Below are positions 1 to 7,747 of a DNA stretch of 22,700 bases, piece by piece (position 1 is the stretch's first letter; each line of letters opens with the position of its first letter). Under the pieces are notes generated by a model. It was not told the origin of the DNA. It saw nothing but the letters and a program-made list of their open reading frames with translations, and did not search any database. A program made the translations under genes and the position numbers. The DNA is from Lachnospiraceae bacterium UBA7182. Its GTDB lineage: Bacteria > Bacillota > Clostridia > Lachnospirales > Lachnospiraceae. Location of the stretch: NCBI GenBank assembly GCA_002491115.1, contig DKVI01000106.1:1-22700 (forward strand), read 5' to 3'.

Positions 1-17
1 AAAGACCTGCATGGTGC

Positions 18-56
18 GGATGGCTCCCATTTAACATCCTGGCGCCATCCCTTTTT
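18..56 (+). terminator. Intrinsic terminator-like hairpin, plus strand
   Basis: Arms GGATGGC (18-24) and GCCATCC (44-50) are perfect complements and are followed at once by CTTTTT. This would end a plus-strand gene lying left of the window. The loop is long (19 nt), so confidence is moderate. Confidence 0.45.
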
Positions 57-78
57 CAAAGAATATATATGATCACAA

Positions 79-110
79 CGATAAACCGGCAGGGTTACAT
101 CCCTGCCGGT
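79..110 (-). terminator. Terminator-like hairpin after the HEAT-repeat gene
   Basis: A perfect 10-bp stem (ACCGGCAGGG at 85-94, CCCTGCCGGT at 101-110) has a 6-nt loop. Read on the minus strand it is followed by a short T-rich stretch (TTTATCGTTGTG), 22 bases past the stop of the HEAT-repeat gene. The U-tract is weak, so it may be an inefficient terminator. Confidence 0.5.
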
Positions 111-132
111 GGCTTTCCGCGCCCTGTTCTTT

Positions 133-579
133 TTATTTCTTTGGCAAACATTTGTATGTATTTGCAATCCATTCATCAAATTTTTGACCCTTTTCAAATT
201 CCATTACATCATACATTTCTGCCGCGATTGTTTTGAACGCTTCCTTGAATAATTGTAAATCTAATTCTTCCATTGATTTTTCACGTTTGATACGCAGAAA
301 AACTTCAGTAACGTCTTTTGTCTTAAAACCAATATTTTTACGTCCTAAGCGAACAGGCTTTCCGCGATAAATAATCCCCATATCTTGTGCTGCTCTAAAT
401 GCTTCCTCTTTAACTTTATAAACTTTGTCATGGAGAGCAAGACGAATGATAACATCTCTTGATTGTTGACAATCATATTGTTTTAGTTTATTCAACGCAG
501 CAAGCCTGATTTTCCATGATGATCTATTGTTTGCGTCTTTGACAAGCCGACTGATATTAGCTGGTGTTCCTTTTGTCAT
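133..579 (-). CDS. Small HEAT-repeat-like protein
   Basis: This 148-residue protein has no signal peptide or membrane segment and is probably cytosolic. Residues ~10-70 form two helical hairpins in the HEAT style (WKIRLAALNKLKQY..., then SRDVIIRLALHDKVYKVKEEAFRAA), with the regular spacing of Leu, Ala and a Val-Lys pair seen in short HEAT modules. The C-terminal half (~75-148) is charged and helical and is not recognised. HEAT modules bind other proteins; the partner cannot be told from the sequence. A purine-rich GAAAGGA lies about 12 nt before the ATG. It lies 83 nt downstream of the 93-aa gene on the same strand and could share its transcript. Its codon use is more AT-rich than that of the operon to the right. 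Confidence 0.7.
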   Translation of the reverse strand: MTKGTPANISRLVKDANNRSSWKIRLAALNKLKQYDCQQSRDVIIRLALHDKVYKVKEEAFRAAQDMGIIYRGKPVRLGRKNIGFKTKDVTEVFLRIKREKSMEELDLQLFKEAFKTIAAEMYDVMEFEKGQKFDEWIANTYKCLPKK

Positions 580-662
580 ATACTATCAAATCCTTTCAAA
601 AATATCGTTATCTAACGTCAGCTTTATGTAAGCCATCCCTGCGCCCATGTACTCCTGTACAC

Positions 663-944
663 CTATCTCTTTTGCCCCTGGTTCTCTGGGCTGTTCATGG
701 ACGGCAGCCCGGCGGCGGTAAGTACATCCCGCCAGACCCGGAACCGTTCTTTTAATGCTGAGGCATCCGGCACTTCCTTTTTAGACGGGGAATGGCCCAG
801 CGCTTCATACGCTTTTATCACAGGAAGCAGCAATTCTCTGTCCTTCTCTGTCAGGGCATCGCCGCGCTTCCAGAATTTTTCTCCCTGATGGTATGCTTCC
901 CACCGTCTTCTGTTATAATACCTTTTTTCATGTTTTTCCATCAT
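663..944 (-). CDS. Small protein with a homing-endonuclease-associated (HNH_repeat-like) module
   Basis: This 93-residue protein is basic at the N-terminus (EKHEKRYYNRRRWE). Residues ~44-80 read as a helix, then a GHSPSKKEV turn, then a second helix ending FRVWRDVLTAAGLPS. This pattern (x-LGHxPxKKEhxxxxxLxxRFxxWxxhLxAAGL) is that of the short DNA-binding repeat found next to HNH endonucleases and in small stand-alone proteins. No nuclease motif is present. The start is MMEKH, with AAAGGAAA about 10 nt upstream. A TGCTACAAT extended -10 lies 26 nt further up. It may be a small DNA-binding protein or a remnant of a larger one. Confidence 0.6.
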   Translation of the reverse strand: MMEKHEKRYYNRRRWEAYHQGEKFWKRGDALTEKDRELLLPVIKAYEALGHSPSKKEVPDASALKERFRVWRDVLTAAGLPSMNSPENQGQKR

Positions 945-969
945 CTCTGTTTTTTTCCTTTAACTTCGT

Positions 970-978
970 ATTGTAGCA
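970..978 (-). promoter_or_regulatory. Extended -10 promoter for the 93-aa gene
   Basis: On the minus strand the sequence reads TGCTACAAT (TGn plus a 5/6 match to TATAAT), 26-34 nt before the start codon at 944. No good -35 hexamer is visible 17 nt upstream, as is common for extended -10 promoters. Confidence 0.45.
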
Positions 979-1113
979 TAATTTAAAAAAATTTGCCGTA
1001 ACAAACGGTTCATTTCACTGAGGAGTTTCGAGCAGCTGGTATATTTCTGCGAATGCTTAAGCGTACTTGATCAATTCGCAACAAATGATAAAAATAACCA
1101 TAGGATTCCAGAG

Positions 1114-1310
1114 TTACTTTTTACTTTCATATGCCGGCTGCCCCATCAAGGACATATACCTAGACATGGAAGAATCGTCAAGACCCGGCCCGAACGCACT
1201 GCCACGGAACGCATCAACAGCCACATCCCTATTCGCTATTGAGTTTCCGGGATCGCTCCTGGGATCTTTCCAGAATTCAATCACCTGCAGGTGTCCGGAC
1301 AGTCTCACTT
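1114..1310 (-). pseudogene. Decayed C-terminal fragment of an LRR_5 paralogue
   Basis: Just past the stop of the 265-aa LRR gene, the minus strand encodes LQVIEFWKDPRSDPGNSIAN followed by RDVAVDAFRGSAFG. This resembles the C-terminal cap of that gene (LKEIEFWQDPYKIGENIV...) and the matching cap of the LRR protein at 21041-21880 (LTILHDPHFIGPEIANL... and RCRKGSYAD). No start codon, repeat units or ribosome binding site belong to it. It is best read as the tail left by a tandem duplication and deletion. The rest of 945-1310 shows only the promoter listed above. Confidence 0.45.
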
Positions 1311-2108
1311 TCACAATTGCTTTACAATGCATGAAATCCCGATTTTTAAAACATCTACTTTCAACCGGTTCTTCAGGCAGTACTGGTGCATACGCCCGCC
1401 CGGAAGACAACGAATCAGCACGCCGCTCTCCCTGCTCACAATATTTTCCCCGATTTTATAGGGGTCCTGCCAGAACTCAATCTCCTTAAGCTTCATGCAC
1501 CCTCTGAATGCATTTGCGCCGATCTCCAGCCAGGCCCCTTTTACCACAGCATACTCCAACTCTTTACAGCACCGGAATGCATTCATGCCCAGGCTCTCCA
1601 CTTCCTCCGGCACTTCCACATACTTAAGCCCGCTCCATTTAAAAGCCCCGTTTCCGATCACTCTCAAATCTCCGGGAAGCTCCACCTCTTCCATCGCCAG
1701 ACACCAGTGAAACGCTCTTGCTCCTATCCTTTGCAAACTGTCCGGCAGCACTACCTTTTCAAAATTTCTGTTGCCGGCAAAGCACCTGACCGGAATCTCT
1801 TTCGGTATGTATTTCTGCGGGAAAAATGCCCGTTTTAGATGTCTGCATTTCATATAGGCGCCTTCCCCCAGCTCTATAAGTCCCTTCGGTATCTCCACAT
1901 CTTCAATTCCCGCTTCCGCGAATGCCTGCCTGCCGACCACTTCCAAAGTATCCGGCAATTCTATATGACGCAGACAACGGCATCCCATAAAAGCTTCTTC
2001 ATGAATCACTTTTACCGTCTTTGAAATCTGTACAGACGTTATCCCTTTTTTTAGATACCTCTGCCGCGGAATCACTTTTTGCCCCTTTTTTATTGTAACT
2101 TCTTTCAT
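1311..2108 (-). CDS. BspA-like LRR_5 protein, cytosolic (last gene of the operon)
   Basis: This is a 265-residue protein made almost wholly of about nine LRR_5 (Treponema pallidum/BspA type) units of ~23 residues, with the recurring core hxLPxxLxxIGxxAFxxCxxL (for example IELPDTLEVVGRQAFAEAGI and VVLPDSLQRIGARAFHWCLA). It has no signal peptide, membrane helix or sorting signal, so it probably stays in the cytosol, unlike most annotated BspA proteins. I chose MKEVTIKK at 2108 rather than an in-frame ATG 36 nt upstream because AGGAG sits 7 nt before it. It follows the sortase-like gene by 83 nt with no promoter seen between them. The last ~11 residues run past the usual cap end and appear to be read from the adjoining decayed copy. 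The function is unknown; LRR_5 units are protein-binding scaffolds. Confidence 0.8.
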   Translation of the reverse strand: MKEVTIKKGQKVIPRQRYLKKGITSVQISKTVKVIHEEAFMGCRCLRHIELPDTLEVVGRQAFAEAGIEDVEIPKGLIELGEGAYMKCRHLKRAFFPQKYIPKEIPVRCFAGNRNFEKVVLPDSLQRIGARAFHWCLAMEEVELPGDLRVIGNGAFKWSGLKYVEVPEEVESLGMNAFRCCKELEYAVVKGAWLEIGANAFRGCMKLKEIEFWQDPYKIGENIVSRESGVLIRCLPGGRMHQYCLKNRLKVDVLKIGISCIVKQL

Positions 2109-2191
2109 TGTAGATCTCCTAACTGTGTTTTTTGTCTCCGGCATTTACATGACTATATACCCAAACCTGTATTTATCTTTTTATCATGTGC

Positions 2192-2977
2192 TCAGAATCG
2201 TTCACGGGCGGCAGTCCGACCGACCAGGACTCCATGCACCGCCAGGCAGGCAGAAGAACCGTCTGTCCAGGTGGAAAGCGTCAGGATACGGTCGCTGACG
2301 GCCAGATCCGCATCCATCCCTTCCTCCGCCCGGTCCTGGATGTAGGATAAAAACCCGCTGTAATCCTCCGCGTCCTCGAAAACAGTCTGAAACGTGTCTT
2401 CCTCCGCATCCGACTCATACCAGGAAACAACCCTGTATGTGCAGGTCCCTTCCTGTGTGAATACCCAAAAATACGGGCTTAGCTCTTCCTCATGCATTTC
2501 GCGGATTCCTTCAAGGCCGCCGAACATACCCATATCCTGTGCGCCTCTCCCATACACGACTGTATGCATGTCGTCAAAATCATCGGACGCCATACAGTCC
2601 AGAAAAATACTCCCCGCCGCGTCCCGTTCCCCGCTGAATGTATGGCGGGCATAATACCGGTTATTATCATCCTGCAGAATGGGCCCGTTGATCCTAAGGT
2701 CCGGATAATACAGCCACCCGACCGTATCCGGATTCTGTTTTTTGAAAGGCGTAAGCTCTACCTCTGTATCCGGCAAAGGAAGCTGCGTATCAAAGCCCGC
2801 CAGGTCTTCCGCAGGTGATGCCATATCTCCCGGTGCCGCGTATTCACGCCTTTCCTGTCCGCCCTGCGAAGCGGTCCGGCAGATATTATAAATGCCAAAC
2901 AGGACGATCAGGAGAGAACAGACCATCCCAATCAGGACAGGAGGCTGCGTTTTCCCTCTTACCTTCTCTTTATCCAT
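2192..2977 (-). CDS. Class B sortase-fold protein lacking catalytic residues (pseudo-sortase)
   Basis: The protein has 261 residues with an N-terminal membrane anchor (~13-35) and a class B sortase domain from ~75 to 253. Family landmarks are clear: VGWLYYPDLRINGPILQ, NNRYYARHTFSGERDAAGSIFLD, MHTVVYG...MFGGL and ILTLST near the end. Active sortase B needs His in the YGH motif, Cys in TLxTC, and an Arg a few residues later. Here these positions are Arg144 (YGRG), Trp237 (TLSTW) and, by alignment to the RxVVH pattern, Cys244. I checked the codons aga and tgg in the DNA. The reading frame is otherwise intact and overlaps the S-component gene by 8 nt, so it is translated with the transporter. Known sortases join surface proteins to the wall; this one probably cannot. 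I infer a binding or scaffold role for the surface proteins of the operon. Confidence 0.85.
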   Translation of the reverse strand: MDKEKVRGKTQPPVLIGMVCSLLIVLFGIYNICRTASQGGQERREYAAPGDMASPAEDLAGFDTQLPLPDTEVELTPFKKQNPDTVGWLYYPDLRINGPILQDDNNRYYARHTFSGERDAAGSIFLDCMASDDFDDMHTVVYGRGAQDMGMFGGLEGIREMHEEELSPYFWVFTQEGTCTYRVVSWYESDAEEDTFQTVFEDAEDYSGFLSYIQDRAEEGMDADLAVSDRILTLSTWTDGSSACLAVHGVLVGRTAARERF

Positions 2978-3848
2978 CCCTGCCTGCCTCCGTCTCGATC
3001 AGCCCGTATTTTTTCTTAATACGCTCCAGCTTTTCCAGAAGCGGCCTGCTCATAAGCAGCAAAAAGATAACGGTCGATACCGCCTGCACCAGGTCTACCG
3101 GAAGCCCGGATATATAATAAGCAAGCAGGCTTTCCCATGTAACGGTACCGTAACTCATCAAAATACTGGCAGGGTTCATGATCCCCCCAAAGATAAAGAT
3201 CACGCTCAAAAACCCGTATATGCACAAGGACAGCTTCTTCGGCTTTAAGACGCCTTTCTGAAATAAAATCCCGGCCAGAAATCCGATAATCCCATAAGAA
3301 AACATCTGCCAGGGCGTCCACGGTCCCTGCCCCATGAACATATTTGATACCATCATAATCATGCATCCGACCAGAAAACCTGCCTCTCCCCCGAAGGAGA
3401 CGCCCGTCAGTATTACAACTGCGGCAATGGGTTTAAAATGCGGCAGCATATAAAAGGCCGCCCGCCCTGCCACGCCAATGGCTGCCAGGACAGAAATCAC
3501 CATGATCTCACGCGCTTGGGGCTTCCTCCCTTCAAAGACCATGAAAAAGGGCGCCATGGCAAACAGTACTACAATCAGGCTGCAAAGCAGATATTTCCTG
3601 CCATGGAAATACCTGACGGAAAGGTACAGAATAAACGGCAGCGTCAACATCATAACAGCAAGGGAAACCCATGTCCTTACAGCCACTTTTCCTTTGATCA
3701 CAGGGCGAATGATCATCCCGTCCAGGGGAAGCCCGTACTCTTCCAGATCATCCCCTGTATCTGTCTCATACACAGACACCTCTTCCCCGGATAAATGATT
3801 CTCCCAAAATGCGTCTATAAACCGGTCTAAAGACTCTTCCGTAAACAT
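2970..3848 (-). CDS. ECF transporter S component, probably cobalamin-specific (CbrT-like)
   Basis: This is a 292-residue integral membrane protein. Residues ~55-130 hold three hydrophobic helices, and the rest carries the typical S-component core: GRAAFYMLPHFKPIAAVVIL, then GVSFGGEAGFLVGCMIMMVSN, then GQGPWTPWQMFSYGIIGFLAGILF. That block matches the substrate-binding family related to CbrT. The S component binds the vitamin and topples in the membrane to release it inside. Specificity for cobalamin is inferred from the riboswitch and the DUF4430 proteins of the same operon, not from residues. Unusually, it has ~55 hydrophilic N-terminal residues (MFTEESLDRFIDAFWENH...) before the first helix, and it has more helices than the usual six. 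The start at 3848 has AAAGGAAG about 8 nt upstream and overlaps the ATPase gene by 22 nt. Confidence 0.85.
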   Translation of the reverse strand: MFTEESLDRFIDAFWENHLSGEEVSVYETDTGDDLEEYGLPLDGMIIRPVIKGKVAVRTWVSLAVMMLTLPFILYLSVRYFHGRKYLLCSLIVVLFAMAPFFMVFEGRKPQAREIMVISVLAAIGVAGRAAFYMLPHFKPIAAVVILTGVSFGGEAGFLVGCMIMMVSNMFMGQGPWTPWQMFSYGIIGFLAGILFQKGVLKPKKLSLCIYGFLSVIFIFGGIMNPASILMSYGTVTWESLLAYYISGLPVDLVQAVSTVIFLLLMSRPLLEKLERIKKKYGLIETEAGRDG

Positions 3849-5557
3849 TCCACCACTTCCTTTCCGGTAACCGCTTCCGGAAAATAATGCCTGGCCATCC
3901 GGTTGGCAGCCGTCGTATAAAAATTATTGCCTGCGAAAAAGGCGTGCGCCTCCTTGCTTGTCACCACATTTCCCTCAAAGAAAAGACCGACCCGGTCAGA
4001 ATACTCCGCCGCGAACTCCACATCATGGGATACCATCAGGATCGTAATCCCATGGGCTTTAAGCTTTTTTAAGATGCCGCCAAGCGTCTGCTTATACTCT
4101 GCATCAAGCCCTTTGGTCGGCTCGTCCAAAAGCAGAATCCTGGGACGCAGAAGAAGCACCTTTGCCAGCGCCAGCCGCTGCTGTTCCCCGCCGCTTAAAT
4201 CGTAAGGATGGCGGTCTAGCAGCCCATGAAGGCCTGTCAGGTCCACGATTCCTTCCACTGCTGTCTCCTTTTTCATGGCAATCGGATACTCGGATGATTT
4301 CTTCTCTTTCGCGCCCCCGATGATGGCGTACAGATCTTCCCGCACGGTCTTTTTAATAAACATGCTCTGGGGGTTCTGAGGCAGGACGCCCAGGCAGCCC
4401 CGGTAAAGCTCCTGGTCCGAATACCTGCGGATATCCTTTCCGTTTAAAAGGATCTTCCCCCTGTAAGGCGTACGGACCCGGCTTAAAAGAGACAATGCCG
4501 TACTCTTGCCGGCGCCATTCCCTCCTGCCAGCGTGTAGAACTCGCCCTGCCTCACCCGCAGGGACAAATCCCGTACCACGTCCTGCCCGTCCCGCTCATA
4601 GCGGAACCAGATCCCCTGCATGTCGATGGCCGGAACATCAGAAACAGCGTCTTTGCCTTTTCTTTGCTGTGCCGTGCCCACAGGTGTACCCTGATCCGGA
4701 CTTTTGTATACCGGTTCTTTTCCCTGCCTTGTCATAAGCTTTGTCATCCACTTACGGCCCTCGCTGACCGTAAGCGGGCAGGGCTCATCACTGTCCGCCT
4801 CCGCGTAGATCTGCATAGGAACCGGCATAGACAAGAACATGCCGTGCCCCTTCCCCTTAAGTACGCGCCCGATTTCCTCCGGCTTCCCCTGCGTAAGAAG
4901 CGTTCCCTCATCCATGATCACTACCTGGTCTGCGTAAGGGATCACATCCTGAAGCCTGTGCTCCGTGATCAGTACCGTAGTACCGATGTCCCGGTTAATC
5001 TTCCGTACCGTTTCCAGAAAATCCGACGCCGCAATCGGGTCTAACTGAGAGGTCGGCTCGTCTAAAATCAGTACCCGCGGGTGCATCGCCATAATCGACG
5101 CCAGGTTTAAAAGCTGTTTCTGGCCGCCGGAAAGTTCCGACACATTTTTCATAAACCATTTATGAATGCCAAAATAGCTTGCCATCTCCGCTACCCTTAA
5201 GCGGATCGTCTCCTGATCGCAGCCCAGGCTTTCCAGTCCGAACGCGAGCTCATGCCAGACTTTATCCGTGACAATCTGGTTCTCCGGATTCTGCAGTACA
5301 AAGCCAATCTGGCTGCTTTGCTCCCTGTGGCTTAGAGCCTCCAACGGCTTCCCGTCAAAGAGTATCTCTCCGCTCTTTTTCCCATGGGCTGCCAGCGCAC
5401 TCTTTAACTGGCGCATAAGCGTACTCTTTCCGCACCCGCTTTTGCCGCACAGCACACACATACTGCCCTCCTGAACCGCCATATCTATATGGGACAGGGC
5501 TTCTTTCTTCTGTCCCGGATAAGTAAAAGTAAAATCCCTGATTGTTATAATGTCCAT
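3827..5557 (-). CDS. ecfA: ECF transporter energising ATPase, two ABC domains in one chain
   Basis: This 576-residue fused ATPase hydrolyses ATP to power the S and T components. The first domain has Walker A GKSGCGKST (38-46), signature LSGGQ (142-146), Walker B VLILDEP (162-168) and switch His200. The second has Walker A GGNGAGKST (345-353), signature LSGGEQQ (454-460), Walker B ILLLDEP (474-480) and switch His511. Both nucleotide sites therefore look competent. A hydrophilic linker (~245-305) joins the domains. Many ECF systems use two separate proteins (EcfA and EcfA'); the fused form occurs in dedicated (group I) transporters, which fits a module encoded with its own T and S genes. It overlaps ecfT by 13 nt and the S gene by 22 nt, so translation is probably coupled. 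Confidence 0.95.
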   Translation of the reverse strand: MDIITIRDFTFTYPGQKKEALSHIDMAVQEGSMCVLCGKSGCGKSTLMRQLKSALAAHGKKSGEILFDGKPLEALSHREQSSQIGFVLQNPENQIVTDKVWHELAFGLESLGCDQETIRLRVAEMASYFGIHKWFMKNVSELSGGQKQLLNLASIMAMHPRVLILDEPTSQLDPIAASDFLETVRKINRDIGTTVLITEHRLQDVIPYADQVVIMDEGTLLTQGKPEEIGRVLKGKGHGMFLSMPVPMQIYAEADSDEPCPLTVSEGRKWMTKLMTRQGKEPVYKSPDQGTPVGTAQQRKGKDAVSDVPAIDMQGIWFRYERDGQDVVRDLSLRVRQGEFYTLAGGNGAGKSTALSLLSRVRTPYRGKILLNGKDIRRYSDQELYRGCLGVLPQNPQSMFIKKTVREDLYAIIGGAKEKKSSEYPIAMKKETAVEGIVDLTGLHGLLDRHPYDLSGGEQQRLALAKVLLLRPRILLLDEPTKGLDAEYKQTLGGILKKLKAHGITILMVSHDVEFAAEYSDRVGLFFEGNVVTSKEAHAFFAGNNFYTTAANRMARHYFPEAVTGKEVVECLRKSL

Positions 5558-6546
5558 CCGCCATCCTCCAGTCCTTCATAGATCCCTCTGTATGTAAGCA
5601 CCGCTTCCATTCCCGTATGTCTCCGGCTCTTCTCCATAGTCCATTCTTCATAAATGCCCAGCATAAGCGGCAGAAAGCAAAACATGGCAAATGAAGCGAA
5701 CGTCACAAATGCCAGCGGCACAGGACAGTCCACAGGCGCCATATGCTGCTGTATGACAAAACCTGCGATCAATATCCTTGGATTGTACTGCGCAAATGCC
5801 GCTCCTCTTGCACAGCCGCAGGAAAACAGGAGAAATAAAAGGAGAAACGCAGCCAGCATACACCTGTCCCTTTTATCAAACCGGTAGATGGAATATGCTG
5901 TCCTGCCAGGCAGGCCATATCCCCTGCCTTTCATAGAATCTGCCGTTTCAATCGCGTTCTCCAACGCCCAGGTTACCAGAATAGAAAGGATATTAAGTCC
6001 ATAACGCACTTTATTCAAAAGCCCCGCATTGCTTATATCCCGCCCGGCACATTTCTGGCCGTTTCGGATCACTTTAAGCTGCGCGGCAAACCTGGGCACG
6101 AAGCGAAGCGCCATGGAAAGCATCAGAGAAAGCGCCGGTATGACTCTGCCAAACAGGTAGATAAATTTATCGCTGGTCATCACCTGGTTATAGCAGCTGA
6201 ACCATTCAATCACAATAAACAACACACATCCCAGCACCAGGCCATATACCAACGCCTCCAGGGTTACATGGTTCCCGCTGCTCTCAAGATAAAAAAGTGT
6301 CGTGACTCCATAATGATTAAACACAGGATTTAAAAGCGCCACAATCATAAGTCCTGGCAGTGTCAGAAGGAAATTGATCTTTAAAGTTCTTTTAAGCCCC
6401 AGAAGCCATATGGCATAAGCCGTTGCTCCCAAAAAAGAAAGTATGAGGAATACCGGATGCTGGATAAACATGGTAAACCCCAGCACCACGGTAAAATAAA
6501 AGAAGTTCAGTGCCGGATGGCATCTGGAAAACGCATCATCCCGCAT
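5545..6546 (-). CDS. ecfT: ECF transporter transmembrane component (EcfT/CbiQ family)
   Basis: This 333-residue protein has hydrophobic helices at ~15-50, 60-75, 98-115 and 133-150 and again in the C-terminal third (~230-300). The cytosolic coupling helices are recognisable. The second ends ADSMKGRGYG (203-211) followed by GRT, which corresponds to the conserved AMxARGYG motif that docks into the ATPases. The first coupling motif (AAQLKVIRNGQKCAGRD) is more divergent. EcfT links the paired ATPase domains to the S component. The gene starts on the last base of the preceding lipoprotein stop codon (TGATG arrangement) and overlaps the ATPase gene by 13 nt, so the three transporter proteins are probably made in fixed proportion. 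Confidence 0.92.
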   Translation of the reverse strand: MRDDAFSRCHPALNFFYFTVVLGFTMFIQHPVFLILSFLGATAYAIWLLGLKRTLKINFLLTLPGLMIVALLNPVFNHYGVTTLFYLESSGNHVTLEALVYGLVLGCVLFIVIEWFSCYNQVMTSDKFIYLFGRVIPALSLMLSMALRFVPRFAAQLKVIRNGQKCAGRDISNAGLLNKVRYGLNILSILVTWALENAIETADSMKGRGYGLPGRTAYSIYRFDKRDRCMLAAFLLLFLLFSCGCARGAAFAQYNPRILIAGFVIQQHMAPVDCPVPLAFVTFASFAMFCFLPLMLGIYEEWTMEKSRRHTGMEAVLTYRGIYEGLEDGGWTL

Positions 6547-7730
6547 CAGTAACTGCCCCCTCCGACGTCCACGCCCAGATCACAGGTATACCGCCATTCG
6601 ATCTTGTCCCCGTCCGAAACCTCATAGCTGGAACAGCCGTAGTTGGGATACCAGCCGTTTACGCGGTACATCCATCCGGAATCCTGACCGCAGTCAAATT
6701 CATAAAGCTGATTCAAACCTTCTATATAATAGCTTCCATACATAGGCGTATATCTGGAAGATATATGGATGTCCGTTTCCTTGCACACCCTTTTCAGGAT
6801 ATCAAATACAGTCTCACCTTCCGTAAACTCTACTTCGGACGGATACAAAATCCAGCCGTTGGTAGGCACAAACTCCGCTTTGGACTGCTTTAAATCATCC
6901 CAGTTATCCAGAATCGTCGAACACTCAATCGAGATCGTGCAGGTATGTACAGTGCCTTCCTGCCCTTCCTCCTGAGAGCCGCCGTCTGTTGTATCCTCTG
7001 AAGAACTGCCGTCTGTACCGGCCACGCTGCTGTTGCTGCCTGCGGTATCCGTCTCCGAAGCCTGTCCGTTCGTACCCGTGCCGCCCGCTTCGGCTCCGTC
7101 ACCGTTTTTACCGCCCACCAGGTAATAAGTATCTCCCGTTTCCTGCACCTGGAAAGATAAGGATGTCACTTCTTCCCCGCCTGCAAAAGCAGAAGAAATC
7201 ACACAATTGCTGATCCGCAGGGCTTTTCCGTCCATATACTTACAGAAAACTACGGAATCCGCGTCCCATTTTTCCGTCAGAACCAGTTCCAGCGTTGCCG
7301 GAGCCGCCATATGCATGGATTCCAATGTGATCCCCAGCCCTACCCCGGCGTTGTTGGCCGCCGTTTTGACGTCCTCTGTCAGCCGGTTGTCAACCGTCAC
7401 CTTCAGGCATTGTTCCTGCGGGTTTTTGATCAGCTTCCCGTTATAGGTCCATGTATAACCGATTCCTTCTTCTGTCGTCCCGACAAACTGATGCTCCTGC
7501 CCGCTTCCAGCAATGGCTTCCATTTCTTCCGCGGAAATAACACAGTCCCCTGAAAGCTGCGTGACGCGGCTTTCAGGTTCCGCAGCCGTCTCAGATTCAT
7601 CGGAAACAGCCTCACCTGCCGCGTTGGAATCCTCTGCTTTAGAATCCTGGCACCCTGCCATGCACACCATGACCAGAAGTGCCAGCAGCACCGCCCATAT
7701 TCTTTTTGCCATTTTACCTTTATACCACAT
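6546..7730 (-). CDS. DUF4430 (transcobalamin beta-domain-like) lipoprotein
   Basis: This is a 394-residue membrane-tethered lipoprotein. A basic N-terminus and hydrophobic stretch end in lipobox MAGC with Cys27. Residues ~55-206 form a distinct, unrecognised domain rich in beta-strand patterns. Residues ~207-260 are a Gly/Ser/Thr/Glu linker. Residues ~262-390 are a DUF4430 domain with its hallmarks: EGETVFDILKRVCKE, DSGWMYRVNGWYPNYG and DGDKIEWRYTCDLG. DUF4430 shares the fold of the beta domain that closes over cobalamin in intrinsic factor and transcobalamin. Placed directly before ecfT with a 1-nt overlap, it is a good candidate for handing the corrinoid to the S component, a partner most ECF systems lack. 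The start at 7730 is preceded by AGGGGGG; the inner ATG (MAKRI) is an alternative that would keep the signal peptide. Confidence 0.88.
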   Translation of the reverse strand: MWYKGKMAKRIWAVLLALLVMVCMAGCQDSKAEDSNAAGEAVSDESETAAEPESRVTQLSGDCVISAEEMEAIAGSGQEHQFVGTTEEGIGYTWTYNGKLIKNPQEQCLKVTVDNRLTEDVKTAANNAGVGLGITLESMHMAAPATLELVLTEKWDADSVVFCKYMDGKALRISNCVISSAFAGGEEVTSLSFQVQETGDTYYLVGGKNGDGAEAGGTGTNGQASETDTAGSNSSVAGTDGSSSEDTTDGGSQEEGQEGTVHTCTISIECSTILDNWDDLKQSKAEFVPTNGWILYPSEVEFTEGETVFDILKRVCKETDIHISSRYTPMYGSYYIEGLNQLYEFDCGQDSGWMYRVNGWYPNYGCSSYEVSDGDKIEWRYTCDLGVDVGGGSY

Positions 7731-7747
7731 ATATTTGTCCCCCCTGT

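Noticed and set aside
1067..1489. A 140-codon plus-strand frame across the end of the LRR gene
   Set aside because: It is antisense to the LRR C-terminus and the decayed copy, with no family resemblance and no ribosome binding site.
2192..2977. Active sortase with sequencing errors at the catalytic positions
   Set aside because: Three separate positions are changed, the frame is intact, and the surrounding codons read cleanly, so chance errors at all three are unlikely.
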